From Kitagawia praeruptora (lineage: Eukaryota; Streptophyta; Magnoliopsida; Apiales; Apiaceae): DNA of 64,000 nt. Location: the NCBI GenBank assembly GCA_037693485.1, contig CM075347.1, positions 136,308,501-136,372,500 on the forward strand, in the 5' to 3' direction. Shown one piece after another: positions 53,901 through 64,000 of the stretch. The notes under the pieces were generated by a model, which was not told the DNA's origin, ran no database searches, and was given only the letters and a program-made list of their open reading frames with translations. Each line of letters starts with the position of its first letter. The first letter of the stretch is position 1. The position numbers and the translations under genes were made by a program.

Positions 53901-55077
53901 TAAAGAGTGGGACGAGGGTCGTGTTCGACAAGCTTTTTCTAACACCGATGCTGAAGTAGTGCTTCAAGTAAGAATTCCTCAAAACAACAGTAGAGACAGG
54001 TTGGCTTGGACTGAAACAAGTGATGGCTACTATACGGTCAAAAGTGGTTACCACTTCTGGCATGCTAGGAGTAATCTGCATCCTTCTGGAGCTCATTCAG
54101 TTGGGTGGAAAAGATTGTGGACACTAAATGTACCACACAAGATCAAGATTTTTTTGTGGAGATTTTGCAAGAACACCATTCCAGTGCGCATCTTGCTTCG
54201 ACATAGAGGGGTAGTTGTTACAATCATGTGTCCAATGTGTAATGTGGATGTAGAACATATGGTGCACGTTTTCTCTGATTATTGCTTCGCAAAACAATGC
54301 TGGCAAGAAGCAGGGATTATTAGCGATATGACGTATACCGAATATGCTTTGGACTGGTTAAACTCAAAGCTAGCATTGGATAACCAGGAAAATCTCACCA
54401 AGATAGCAATGGTTCTATGGGGCATCTGGTTCGCCAGGAATAAGAAAGTTTGGGAAGAGAAACTCTTAACTCCTAAGCTAGTAGTTGAGTTGAGCACGAA
54501 GTACATCCAGGAGTGGAAGGAAGCTGTCAAACAAGTCAAAGGCCCAGATCGTAATGGAAGTAGTACAGGTCGAAGGGATCATGCGGTTAAATGGCAGTGT
54601 CCGGTGGAAGGACAACTCAAATTAAACGTCGATGCATCGGTGTTCCCAGGTTCAACTTCTTTCACTGTTGGCATGGTGTTACGGGATCACCAAGGCCAGT
54701 TTTTGCGAGGTAGGACAAGGAGAGTAACAGGCCAGGTTCAGGCATTTGAAGCGGAAGCAGTTGGGATGCTTGAAGCACTATCTTGGATCAAGAATTCAAC
54801 TGGGCAGGAAGTCGTTGTAGAATCAGATTCACTTCTGGTGGTAGAGGCATTACAAAGAGGAAGGGAGTACCAACTCGAAGTTGGCACTGTCCTGAAGGAA
54901 TGTCAGCGAGTTTTGGCAGAGAAAAGTAATGTTAGGATAGGTCATGTTAGAAAGCTAGCAAACAAGGTAGCTCATTTGATGGCTAGACTACCTTGTGAGC
55001 TTAATAGATACAATGATTTTGAATCTCCTCCACTTAATGTGTTGGAGATACTCGTGTACGATTTGCGAATGTTTTAA
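50992..55077 (+). pseudogene. LINE ORF2, endonuclease-RT-RNase H, one in-frame stop
   Basis: One frame of 1362 codons is broken only by TAG at 52024-52026, just before LAEGDSNSKFFHSQ, where plant relatives usually have a tryptophan; a single G-to-A change would explain it. Domains in order: apurinic-type endonuclease (WNCRGLG, SETL, GDFND, VSDHD); reverse transcriptase (LRPIALCNVLYKILAK, GLRQGDPLSPYLF, catalytic FADD in HLLFADDSF); a zf-RVT domain (IKIFLWRFCKNTIPVR, CPMC); and a C-terminal RNase H-like domain (KLNVDASVF, EAEAVGMLEAL, ESDSLLVVEAL). The usual AYDRVEW reads AYNRVEW. The stop separates endonuclease from RT, so this copy probably cannot mobilise itself unless the stop is read through. 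Confidence 0.92.
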
Positions 55078-55120
55078 TGAAACTGATTTAGGTTTCAAAA
55101 AAAAAAGACATTAAAGTCGT

Positions 55121-55866
55121 CTAAGCGAAAGAGGTCGCTATTTGTTTCTTACTTTAATATCTTCTCGAATGTTATTTAAAATACATCAAATTCATAGCAA
55201 CTCAACATGTTCTTCGATGTTTGTAAATTCTTCAAAAAATTTACTTACATATTTTAATAAATGTAATTAAAATTTTGTCAACAACTTGACATTTTAAGAA
55301 CAACTTTGTCAATTGTCATTTAACTATAAAGAGGTTGAAATATTTTTCATGAAAAGCATACATGTAATGTAATGCATGCACTGATGCTTTTAGAACACTA
55401 GAGAAAAATTTCGGCAAATTCACAATTATATTTTGTAGATAAAAAGAGCTACAAATTTATAAAAAAGTTACCTAGAACAAATAACGATATAATTTTTTTA
55501 AAGAAAAAAAGATTGACCACACAAAAAATTACATAATACTTTTTTAATGAAAAACAATGATGATAATTCTGTAAATAAGTAAATTATTAAGAAATTTTTC
55601 ATATGAGAAATTTTTTACAATTTTAGGTAACTCTTGAGTGATTTCAGAAACATGATACCTTTTTTCTTGAATAATTAGGCAGGATTTTTTTTTTTGAAGA
55701 TTTATAGGTTTTACAAGTGAGTATTTTTTTTCTAACAAATCTCGGAATAAGTAAGAATCAAATTCAAGACCTGAAATGACAAGAAATAAACTCTTTTTTA
55801 AATATAATAGATCTTTGATAAATTGACATATAATAGAGAAAAATAAATTTTATTAACTTAAAGTAA
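55121..55866. other. AT-rich spacer
   Basis: No gene or repeat recognised. It ends with TTTATATTA (55867-55875), the left target duplication of the next element. Confidence 0.4.
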
Positions 55867-56145
55867 TTTATATTAGGGAAACTACCCCATATATTATCTT
55901 TTTAAAATTATTTTCAAAAATACTACCACTTTAAAAGTTATTTACAAAAATACTATATTTTTTAAGTTTTATTTTCAAAAAAACGATTTGCAACCTATGC
56001 AACCTTTTGTATATATGGGCGGCGCTAGCCGCAACTTTTAATCTTTGGTTGCATATATAAGGTTGCATATGAGGTTGCAAAAGTTGCAACTGAAAACTGG
56101 ATTGCAACTTACAGTTTCCAATTGTCATTTTCGACTAGTTTTTTG

Positions 56146-56146
<1 letters not shown>

Positions 56147-56213
<67 letters not shown>
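56147..56213. repeat. (TA)n microsatellite
   Basis: About 65 bp of uninterrupted TA repeats inside the long-TIR MULE. Confidence 0.95.
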
Positions 56214-56215
<2 letters not shown>

Positions 56216-56316
56216 CAAAAAACTCCTCATATGCAACTTCGATGCTATATAGGGGAGCAGACGAATTTCTGATTGCAAGTTCCAGTTTTCAGTTGTCATT
56301 TTCGACCAGTTTTTTG

Positions 56317-56419
<103 letters not shown>

Positions 56420-56421
56420 GA

Positions 56422-56826
56422 TATAGGCCAAGGTTCTAGAGAGAACACCCTTAAAAAGAGAACGAGAGAACACATCATCTAACCATTGAATCTATTAGAT
56501 CTAATGGCCCCGCCAGGGGCACCCAATACAAAAAAGTCTTATAATTCTACCCTCTATTCATTCATAAAAAAAAATTCAAAAAAAAAAATTCAAAATTTTT
56601 TTTCAAAAAACCTGTTATGACGTCACAGTGACATCATCATCATCAATATTATTTTTTTTTTAAAAAATTATATTTTTTTCTAATGAATGGATAGAGGGTA
56701 GAATTATAAGACTTTTTTGTATTGGGCGCCCTTGGCGGGGCCATTAGATCTAATAGATTCAATGGTTAAATGATGTGTTCTCTCGTTCTCTTTTTAAGGA
56801 TGTTCTCTCTAGAGCCTAACCCGATA
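56422..56826. mobile_element. Foldback element with about 150-bp inverted arms
   Basis: The left arm (about 56425-56572) and right arm (about 56680-56822) are inverted copies with few differences. They share CTAGAGAGAACA, AACCATTGAATCTATTAGAT, AATGGCCCCGCCA and CAATACAAAAAAGTCTTATA. A 100-bp AT-rich loop with a GACGTCAC core separates them. It lies inside the long-TIR MULE. Microsatellites on both sides hide any target duplication, so the superfamily is open. Confidence 0.8.
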
Positions 56827-57268
56827 TATATATATATATGTTGATTTCGAAATCTGGTCGAAAATGAGAACTGAAAACTATAAGTTGCAACTTCCAGTTT
56901 TCAGTTTTCGGTTGCATATAAGGTTGCACTCATATGAGGTTGCTATGCAACCTCATATGCAACTTCGATGCTATATAAGGGAGCTGACGAATTTCCGATT
57001 GCAAGTTCCAGTTTTCAGTTGCAACCTTTGCAACCTCATTTGCAACTCAGTTTTCAGTTGCAACCTTTGCAACCTCATTTGTAACTCACGCGGTTGGCGC
57101 CCCCCTAAAGTTATAAATGAGGTTGCGAAGGTTGCAAAGGTTGTAAACCGTATTTTTGAAAAAAGAATTTTAAAGAAATGTATTTTTATAAATAGTTTTA
57201 AAAGTGGTAGTATTTTTTAAAAAATAATTTGAAGAACGGGTATTTTTAAAAAAAATCCCTTTATATTA

Positions 57269-57682
57269 TGGGTAACTTATGAATTATCTAAAATGTTAAA
57301 ATAAAAATAAATTTGATAAATAATTAATTTGAATGATGTTATTTACTTTTATCAAATAAAAATATCAAATAAAATAAGTTGTTTAAAAAAGTACACATCT
57401 TACCAACTTCTGGCTTTAAGTTGTTTTTTTAAACTTTAAGTCATTTTCTGACTTATTACACAAATAGATATTTTTCAATTTAAAGTCAAAAATCACTTTA
57501 ACCCCGAGAAACGGTTTCATTGACTTAAAATTTTTACTTTTCAATTATCACTTTAAGCAACTTTAAATTATAAGTAAGAATTTTACGTTTAGCCAAACGG
57601 CCTCTATATATGTATGCTTTACTTAAGGAGCATACATTGTAATTAAATTTGAATTAATTTAAATAAACTAGTTAAAAACAAT
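57269..57682. other. AT-rich spacer between two MULEs
   Basis: No recognised gene. A stretch near 57400-57560 with TTTAAGTC/GACTTAAA motifs on both strands may be an old MITE, but ends could not be found. Confidence 0.35.
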
Positions 57683-57691
57683 AACTTTGAT

Positions 57692-58517
57692 GGGTGAAGG
57701 CCCTATCTACCCACAAATTAAAGATGGGAAACCAAAATACCCACGCTCAGTTCACGCGGCCCAAAATACCGACCAGACACGCTACTGGGGATGGAATATC
57801 AAGCAGACACGCTACTGTAGAAGTAGCATAGAGAAGACACGCTTCTGGATAAGTAGTATCGTAAGGATACGTTAGTACAAGAGGCGTATCCGGCCCATGT
57901 TACGCTACTGGTTAGATTGAGATACACATGTACCAATAATGTATCTTAAGATACGCATCATCCATTAGCGTATCCGTCAACCTTCACTTTTACAGAGAGA
58001 TGATGAATCAATCGATTTTGTTAAAATCAGTTTTTCCATCAACAACATCGGAGCTTCGTTCAACAACATCTTTCAATTTCCTATTACATTCTATACATCG
58101 TTAGAATCACCTTCTCATCCTCTACAACCCTATACCAGTCTTTTTTCGTTTTTAATGCAAGATTTAAAACCCCCAATCTGGCGATTCTTACCATCGAGGT
58201 TTTCCGACGAGGTTCGTAGGAGCCTTTACGGGGCCAGATCCGGATAAATTGTTTGGGCAAAACAAAGAACAAGGTGTGGTCTTCGTTTTGATGTGTTCAG
58301 AAGTAGTGGAGGTGGCCGGACAAGAAGACGAGAGATGGAGAGAGTCGAGAGAGGCGGAGAGACGAGAGAGAGAGAGGAGAGAGTTCGGGGAGAAGAGAGA
58401 GATCAGAGATACGCTACACGTAGTAGCGTATCCCGTGGAAAGTCCGGGCCAACCATTCTGAAAATCAGTATTTTGGGTCGTGGGTACCTCATTTTGAGGT
58501 ATTTTGGTCATTTTCTC
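57692..58517 (+). mobile_element. Hairpin-rich Mutator-like element, copy D (complete, 826 bp)
   Basis: A perfect 9-bp duplication, AACTTTGAT, flanks it (57683-57691, 58518-58526). It begins GGGTGAAGGCCC and ends TTTTGGTCATTTTCTC. Near the 5' end, units of about 30 bp starting AGACACGCTACT recur (about 57775-57850), as in copy C. GATACGCTAC at 58408-58417 pairs perfectly with GTAGCGTATC at 58423-58432 across a 5-nt loop. The core around 58150-58250 shares TTTAAAACCCCC, a TTTTCCGA stretch and a CCTTTACGGGGCCAGA stretch with copies A and B. Open frames inside are compositional, rich in Arg and Glu, without domains. Confidence 0.87.
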
Positions 58518-58652
58518 AACTTTGATACTAAAATTTTAAAGTTAACTCAATTATTAATATAATATACTAGAATTTATTTAGTATTAGTATCCTTTTTTTG
58601 AATATAATTTAATTTCTTTTAATCGCACTCTGTAAAATATAATAACTCATTA

Positions 58653-59057
58653 ATGCGAAACAATGAAGGTGCCATGTTGCGGGCAGCAATGGGTCCGAGA
58701 AGAGATATGAATCCTCATATGGCTGAGCTTTGGAGCATTCATGCTGCTCTGGTACAAGCCTTGGCATTAGATCAACAAAAGCTCCATGTGGAACTTGACA
58801 ACATAGAAGTCTTCCTAATAATAAGGGATCAAGATGAAAACATTTATGATGAAGATATTGATCATGTGCTGCGTCAAATTAATACAATCCATGCTAATCA
58901 CTACAAAATTGGGATTACTTCACGTAGATTCTCTGCCACTCTCCGCGATTTAAACAGAGCAGCAATATGTTTAGCTTCTTTTGGCCTGGAGCATATGGAT
59001 GCCTTTGTCTCCATTTCAGCCCCATATGATGAACTTCAGGTCATTCTGAATGAGTGA
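58653..59057 (+). pseudogene. RNase H-like domain fragment truncated by a gypsy LTR
   Basis: The open frame of 134 residues resembles the plant RNase H-like (RVT_3) fold: AELWSIHAALVQALAL contains the conserved Glu region and HVELDNIEVFLII the following Asp. The C-terminal part (FGLEHMDAFVSISAPYDELQ) ends at VILNE. The stop TGA is the first codon of the LTR that starts at 59055, so the natural C-terminus is lost. The first Asp strand of the fold should lie before the ATG at 58653, so an upstream exon may be missing or displaced; the MULE copy ends only about 130 bp upstream. Function unknown. Confidence 0.65.
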
Positions 59058-60686
59058 TAAGTGGATTTATATCCACTTGGATCGTTCCATTTCGGCTTAA
59101 ATTGATGTTTTGTATCTCAAGTATTGTTGTGTTTTAATCTGTTTTTGTGAGAATTGTGTAGGATGCATTTTCAGGTGAATGAATGAAGTTTCAGCAGTCA
59201 TATGTTGTTTTTAAAGTCTTGAGAACAAGTGTCGGGAGTTGCAATCGAGAGTGGAAGAGAATCAGCAAACTAACAGAAAATCAGTCTGCATGAGCAGTGG
59301 CCAAGCGCGGCCGCGCGGAATTTATACTGAAGAATGGCGCGGGCGCGCGAGAAAGAGAGAGATTTGCTGAGCCGCGCGGGCGCGCGGGATTTGCATTGAA
59401 AGGCTGCGCGGGCGCGCGAGCCACCGACAGAAAGTTCCTGGAATCTGATTTATAATGGGAAATTGCCTTAAAACATCTCCTAATCGATATGGCAATTGTT
59501 ATGAACGATAAGAACGTTCTGGAATTCAATTTAAACATGGTAATTGCAATTCTATTCCAATCAAAGATGGAAAATTACCGGAATTCTATTCTAATTCAAA
59601 GACGGTAATTGCTTGGTCAAGGAGGCACTTGGGGGCTATAAATACACACCTTGGGGCACATCAAAAATCATCTACACAATCATCTACACACTTCAATTCG
59701 TTCAGAGCACAAGAGAGAGAAGCCAAGGCGAGGATTGTGACGACAAGAAGATCTAGATATAGTTTTCTTGTATTCCTTTGTGGAGGCGCATCTTTTGGAT
59801 GCTTGTTACTTTCACGGATTTGTTCACTAAACCTTATTCTATTATTGATTTATTCATCTTCTTTATCTTGTTTAATATCATGCTTTCGTCAAATCCCATG
59901 GTGACGAAAGGTTCGATTATGAACTAATCGTTATCGTGGGATCCTAGTGGATTTATCTATGTAGCTTAGTAGTTTGCATGCCTTAAAGATTTATGTGTGG
60001 TGAATTCTTGATATCCTCGTATGGTTAATCTTAATGCTTTTAGATTCGTAGCTAACATCTAAATTGAATTGTTAATCTCTTGCTAAACGAGAGTGGATCT
60101 TGAGATTTAGAACTTGCCATGCTAGCATAGGATAGGTTGATGTTTTAGCATCATGATTTGTGGCATCAATAGAGATATTATGCTACCCTATGTGATCTAA
60201 GTGGATAACTTGTGCTTCAACCTTTATGTTTTCAAATTCTATAGAGATATAGGGTCTAAACATAATAGGTGCCTATTCATCTTCTATCTCTTTTGTGGAT
60301 GTATGCGTAGATTGGTACTAGTATACCGAGAGGTAACTTTTACTCTTTTCGTGTTATTCGATCAGATATCAAAACCATCGCATGTTTTAATTAAAGGCTG
60401 TAACTCTAAGTGAAGTAGATGATGAAACTAGGATTTCATGTTTATTCTCGTACAAGTAATTCGATTTTAATTTTCGTTAATTGTTTAATTCTTAGTTTTA
60501 TAATTTGCACTTTAGTTTAATTTAGATAATCAATCTTAAATTTGTTATTTTTCTTAGCAGTGAATTAAAACCATACATTGTTGCATAGGCATATTTTCTT
60601 AGTAAAACTTAACCAGATCTCTGTGGAACGAACTTTAATTGTATTACTTGTGACTACGTGCGCTTGCGCAATTATAACAATAATCA
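59055..60686 (+). repeat. 5' LTR of the Athila-like element (1632 bp)
   Basis: Starts TGATAAGTGGATTTATATCC and ends ATAATCA (TGAT...ATCA). A TATA box, TATAAATA, lies at 59637-59644. A GC-rich run of GCGCGGGCGCGCG type lies at about 59305-59420. It is related over much of its length to the solo LTR at 1864. Confidence 0.85.
59637..59644 (+). promoter_or_regulatory. TATA box of the Athila-like LTR
   Basis: TATAAATA within GGGGGCTATAAATACACACC, a strong plant TATA context, about 580 bp into the LTR. Confidence 0.65.
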
Positions 60687-60692
60687 AGTTTT

Positions 60693-60712
60693 TGGCACCG
60701 CTGCCGGGGATC
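60693..60712 (+). other. Primer-binding site, tRNA-Asp type
   Basis: TGGCACCGCTGCCGGGGATC starts 6 bp after the LTR. It fits the complement of the plant tRNA-Asp 3' end (TGGCGCCGTTGCCGGGG) with two mismatches. Confidence 0.8.
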
Positions 60713-60826
60713 ATCGGTGTTTTTATTTTAGTTTATGTGCTTGTCATCAGTGGTCGTTAGCGTTCACTGACTCGGATTCTTACTTAGTTTGTTTGTTTCG
60801 TGGTGTTTGCAGGTACTTAAGTTTGT

Positions 60827-63487
60827 ATGCGAACACGCTTACAAGCTCATTTGGAAGAACTGGCGGAAGACGATCTTGTAGAGAATAAAGAGAATAAGGA
60901 AGAGGAATCTGAAACTACAGTAGCAATGACAGATGCAGCAGCAGCAAAGGCTTTGAAGGAGTATTCTCAACCGAAACTCAATGACATCCAGTCTAGCATT
61001 ATTAGGCCAGCTATTGCAGCGAACAATTTTGAGATTAAGTCTGGCACAATTCAGATGGTGCAGAACTCAGTTCAGTTCGGGGGTGCTTCTACGGAGGATG
61101 CCAACATGCATGTTCGGGACTTTATCGAGATCTGTGATACTTTCAAATGTAATGGTGTGACGGATGATGCTATCAGGTTGAGGCTTTTTCCATTCTCTCT
61201 AAGGGATAAGGCTAAGAGCTGGCTACACTCTTTGCCACCTGGTTCCATTACTACATGGGAAGATCTTGCTCAGAAGTTCCTTACTAAATTTTTCCCTATG
61301 GCAAAAACTGCAGCATTAAGGAACCAATTGACTCAATTCCAACAGCAATCTGGCGAGACCTTGTGTGAGGCTTGGGAACGCTACAAGGAGATGCTACGCA
61401 AGTGTCCTCATCATGGCATGCCTGATTGGATGGTTATTAATGGGTTCTACAATGGGTTGGGAGCATAGTCTAGGCCCTTGCTAGATGCAACATCAGGAGG
61501 AGCTCTGTGGGCAAAGAGCTATGATGAAGCTTATGAACTTATAGAGATGATGGCTGCTAATGAATATCAAAATCCAACCCAAAGGCTATCTCAAGGCAGG
61601 GCAACATGAATTTTGGAAGTAGATACAGCTTCAATGATTACAGCTCAGTTGAAAGCTCTTGCTATGAAGGTGGATGCTCTTGCAAATTATGGAGTACAGC
61701 AGGTGGATAGTGTTTGTGAGCTATGTGCGGGCGCACATGAGACGAATCAGTGTGCTATCTCTTCTGAATCAGCACAGTTCATGAGTAATTTCCAGAGACC
61801 TGCTGCACCAGTTCCAGCCACTTATCATCCGAACAACAGGAATCATCCCAACTTCAGCTGGAGCAACAATCAAAGTGCACAACAACCTTATCAGCAAGCG
61901 AAGCCATTCAATCAAGGCAATCAACAGCCTTATGCTCCAAGGCAAAAGTTTCAACCTCCTGGATTTCAGCAGCAACAGCCCCAGACTCATATGGGGCAAT
62001 CATCTAATGATAAATCAGATGAGGTGTGGATAGCGGTAAAGAACCTACAAGCTGGCCAGAAAGTCTTGGAAACCCAGATAGGACAGATTGCAAGTGCCTT
62101 ACTTAGTAGGCCTCAAGGAACTCTTCCTAGCGATACGGAGACTAATCCAGGCAGAAGGGAAAGCAAAGAACAGGTCAATGCAGTTACTTTGAGATCTGGA
62201 AAAGTCACGAGTGATCCTAAATCAGCAATTGAAGAAGATGAAGATGTTCAGAATCAGCAGGTTGGAAAATCTGCAGTGCCAGTAATTAAGAAATCTGATT
62301 TAGTGGCTGATAAGGAACCTGTTGAAAAGTCTACTCCGGACCAATCTTCAAAGAATAATCAGATCTATCCACCTCCGCCATTTCCTGGACGTTTGCAGAA
62401 AAGTCAAGAGAAACAGTTTCAGAAATTTATGGATGTCTTCAAGAAATTGTCCATTAACATTCCTTTTGTTGAAGCATTGGAGCAGATGCCAAGATATGCA
62501 AAGTTCATGAAGGATATTTTGTCGCGGAAGAGAAGGTTGGAAGATTTTGAAACAGTGGCATTGACAGAGGAGTGTAGTGCTGTTCTACAACAGAAGTTGC
62601 CACCTAAACTTAAAGATCCAGGGAGTTTTACTATTCCATGCACTATTGGCAACCTTTCTTTCAACAAGTGTTTATGTGATTTGGGAGCTAGTATTAATCT
62701 TATGCCCTTGTCTGTTTTCAAGCAACTTGGTCTACCGGAGCCGAAACCAACTAACATCTCTTTGCAGTTGGCTGATTGATCGATCACTTATCCGAGGGGT
62801 ATAGTGGAGGACGTTTTGGTGAAGGTTGATAAGCTCATATTCCCAGCTGATTTTGTTATTTTGGATTTTGAAGAAGATAAGAAGATTCCCATAATCTTGG
62901 GAAGACCGTTCTTGGCTAAAGGAAAGACTTTGATTGATGTGCAAAAAGGAGAGCTTACAATGAGGGTGCAAGATCAGAGTTTCACCTTTAATGTGTTCAA
63001 GGCCATGAAATTTCCAACAAAGGATGAAGAGTGTTTCAGTGTGGAAACGGTTGATACGGGTCAGAGAAAGAAGTTGGATCAATTGTTGAGCGAAAAATCG
63101 AATATGCGCGTGCTAAAGCATCCTATCAGTGATTCCATGGACAGTTCTTCGGTTCGAGATCTTTCGAAAGTAAATCTTGGGAAACTTCCAGCCCATTTGA
63201 AGTATGTCCTTCTGAATGATGAGTTGGTTATTTTTAAAGTGTGTCCAGATAATGTGTTAAGAAGGTGGATCATGGATGATGAGGTAGAAGAGTGTTCTTA
63301 TCAATCAACTGTGAAGCATAAGCACCTTAGAGGTGTGAAGAAGAAAAAGAAGAAGTCGATTGGAGAAAGAGGCAAAGTGAAGTTTGATTTAGAAAAGATG
63401 TGGGAAGATAGCAAGAAGGTTGTCAAACAATGGGTGAATGGTCTTTCTGCTAAAGACAAGTCGAATGCAATCTTCGAGCCACCATGA
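60827..63487 (+). pseudogene. Athila-like gag-protease frame with three in-frame stops
   Basis: One frame of 887 codons is interrupted by TAG at 61466, TGA at 61607 and TGA at 62777, each one base from a sense codon; the last lies in TGATCG and fits C-to-T change at a CpG. The gag domain (about residues 60-215) has ANMHVRDFIEICDTFK, RLRLFPFSLRDKAKSWLHSL and FLTKFFPMAKTAALRNQLTQ. The protease has its catalytic DLGAS in CDLGASINLMPLSVF and GRPFLAKGKTLIDV. After LPAHLKYVLL, which in relatives leads into reverse transcriptase, the frame passes at once to CPDNVLRRWI, which resembles the pre-integrase region. Then a lysine-rich tail ends the frame at 63487. The joined parts imply an in-frame internal deletion. 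Confidence 0.85.
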
Positions 63488-64000
63488 TTTGAATCATATT
63501 TGTACGGCTAAATGACGTTAACGACAGCGCTTCTTGGGAGGCAACCCATGTGTTTCGGTATGTTTCCTACTATCCCTTGTATTTACTTCCATTCAATGCG
63601 GACATTGAATCTTTCAAGTTTGGGGGATGCGTAGTTTATGTGTAGTATTTATGTGTTCATGTAGGATATCATTCATTACATATTAGTCGTAATTCATTCA
63701 TATATGTTCGTGATATTTATGTGTGTTTCATTTGGGACATTCTGTTATTTTCGTTGTTTTACCATGTGAGTTCATGTTAGTTGCATTTTCATGGCATGCA
63801 TTTTTCATGATCCCTTAGGACGAGCTGATTTTGATTGATAGGTAGATGTTGATTTGGGTGTGATGATGATGAGTAGAGGGCTGATTTATAGTTTCTATGA
63901 AATTGACTTTCATGTTACAAGAACAAAATCAATTACACAGTCTCTTTAGGGTGCTTTTAGGCTAGGTTGGAGTCATACCTGTTGGATGTTTTGAGATTTA
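63488..64000 (+). other. Non-coding region of the Athila-like element
   Basis: It contains CGCTTCTTGGGAGGCAACCC (63529-63548), a conserved sequence found downstream of pol in Athila elements, and then low-coding sequence. No env-like frame opens before the window ends. Confidence 0.6.

Larger units (their letters stand above)
49513..55106 (+). mobile_element. Full-length plant L1-type LINE (5.6 kb)
   Basis: A 14-bp direct duplication, GACATTAAAGTCGT, flanks the element (49499-49512 and 55107-55120), and a short A tail (55097-55106) precedes the right copy. Together they show target-primed reverse transcription. A 265-bp 5' UTR, ORF1 (49778-50995) and ORF2 (50992-55077) fill it. ORF2 has one in-frame stop. 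Two otherwise open frames and the exact duplication suggest a recent insertion. Confidence 0.95.
59055..64000 (+). mobile_element. Athila-like Ty3/gypsy element, left part
   Basis: The 5' LTR (59055-60686) is followed by a PBS, a gag-protease frame with in-frame stops, and, from about 63500, non-coding sequence with the TTGGGAGGCAACCCA motif usual in Athila elements. The element runs out of the window. Reverse transcriptase and RNase H are absent, and only a short integrase-like remnant is present, so it is a deletion derivative. ATGAG (59050-59054) is the expected left target duplication; the right one cannot be seen. Confidence 0.88.

Noticed and set aside
58249..58562. Arg/Glu-rich frames in MULE copy D
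   Set aside because: GA-rich composition on one strand gives long open frames in two registers; no domain.

Overview
This is nuclear DNA of a eudicot plant. Two intron-containing plant genes, a clade A PP2C of the HAB1 type and an NDR-type AGC kinase, lie in AT-rich DNA packed with plant transposons: Ty1/copia, Ty3/gypsy of Athila-like and Tat-like types, a plant L1-type LINE, Mutator-like elements, hAT, CACTA, PIF/Harbinger, Stowaway and a probable Helitron. The species cannot be named from the sequence. No tRNA, rRNA, CRISPR or prokaryotic feature was seen.

Layout. 1-1542: one partial and one complete copy of a hairpin-rich Mutator-like family; further complete copies lie at 13873-14636 and 57692-58517. 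1864-9150: a solo Athila-like LTR split by a reverse-strand Ty1/copia element (4027-8999) with an open polyprotein, whose 5' LTR is truncated and fused to an inverted piece of the host LTR. About 9645-13232: a reverse-strand pseudogene of the ribosome-maturation factor SBDS, cut up by a GC-rich insertion, a CACTA terminus and a CACTA-type MITE. 15790-17570: two inverted F-box pseudogene copies, one holding a hAT MITE. 18390-27813: a 9.4-kb Tat-like gypsy element with near-identical LTRs and decayed coding. 28465-31477: the PP2C gene. 35394-44687: the NDR kinase gene, 13 exons. 45304-49433: Stowaway MITE, probable Helitron, Tourist-type MITE. 49513-55106: full-length LINE with target-site duplications. 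55876-57259: a long-TIR Mutator-like element carrying microsatellites and a foldback element. 58653-64000: an RNase H-like coding fragment cut off by the LTR of an Athila-like element that runs out of the window.

How the parts relate. The only genes likely to make a normal cellular product are the PP2C (by homology, negative regulator of abscisic-acid signalling) and the NDR kinase (by homology, MOB-dependent control of growth and polarity). They are neighbours on the same strand, about 3.9 kb apart, and nothing in the sequence links them functionally. Everything else is mobile DNA or gene remnants, with several nested insertions whose order can be read: copia in a gypsy LTR, hAT in an F-box pseudogene, foldback in a MULE, TEs in SBDS.

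The best candidate for something undescribed is the hairpin-rich Mutator-like family: three complete copies with perfect 9-bp target duplications, a conserved subterminal block and short perfect palindromes whose two arms change together between copies.
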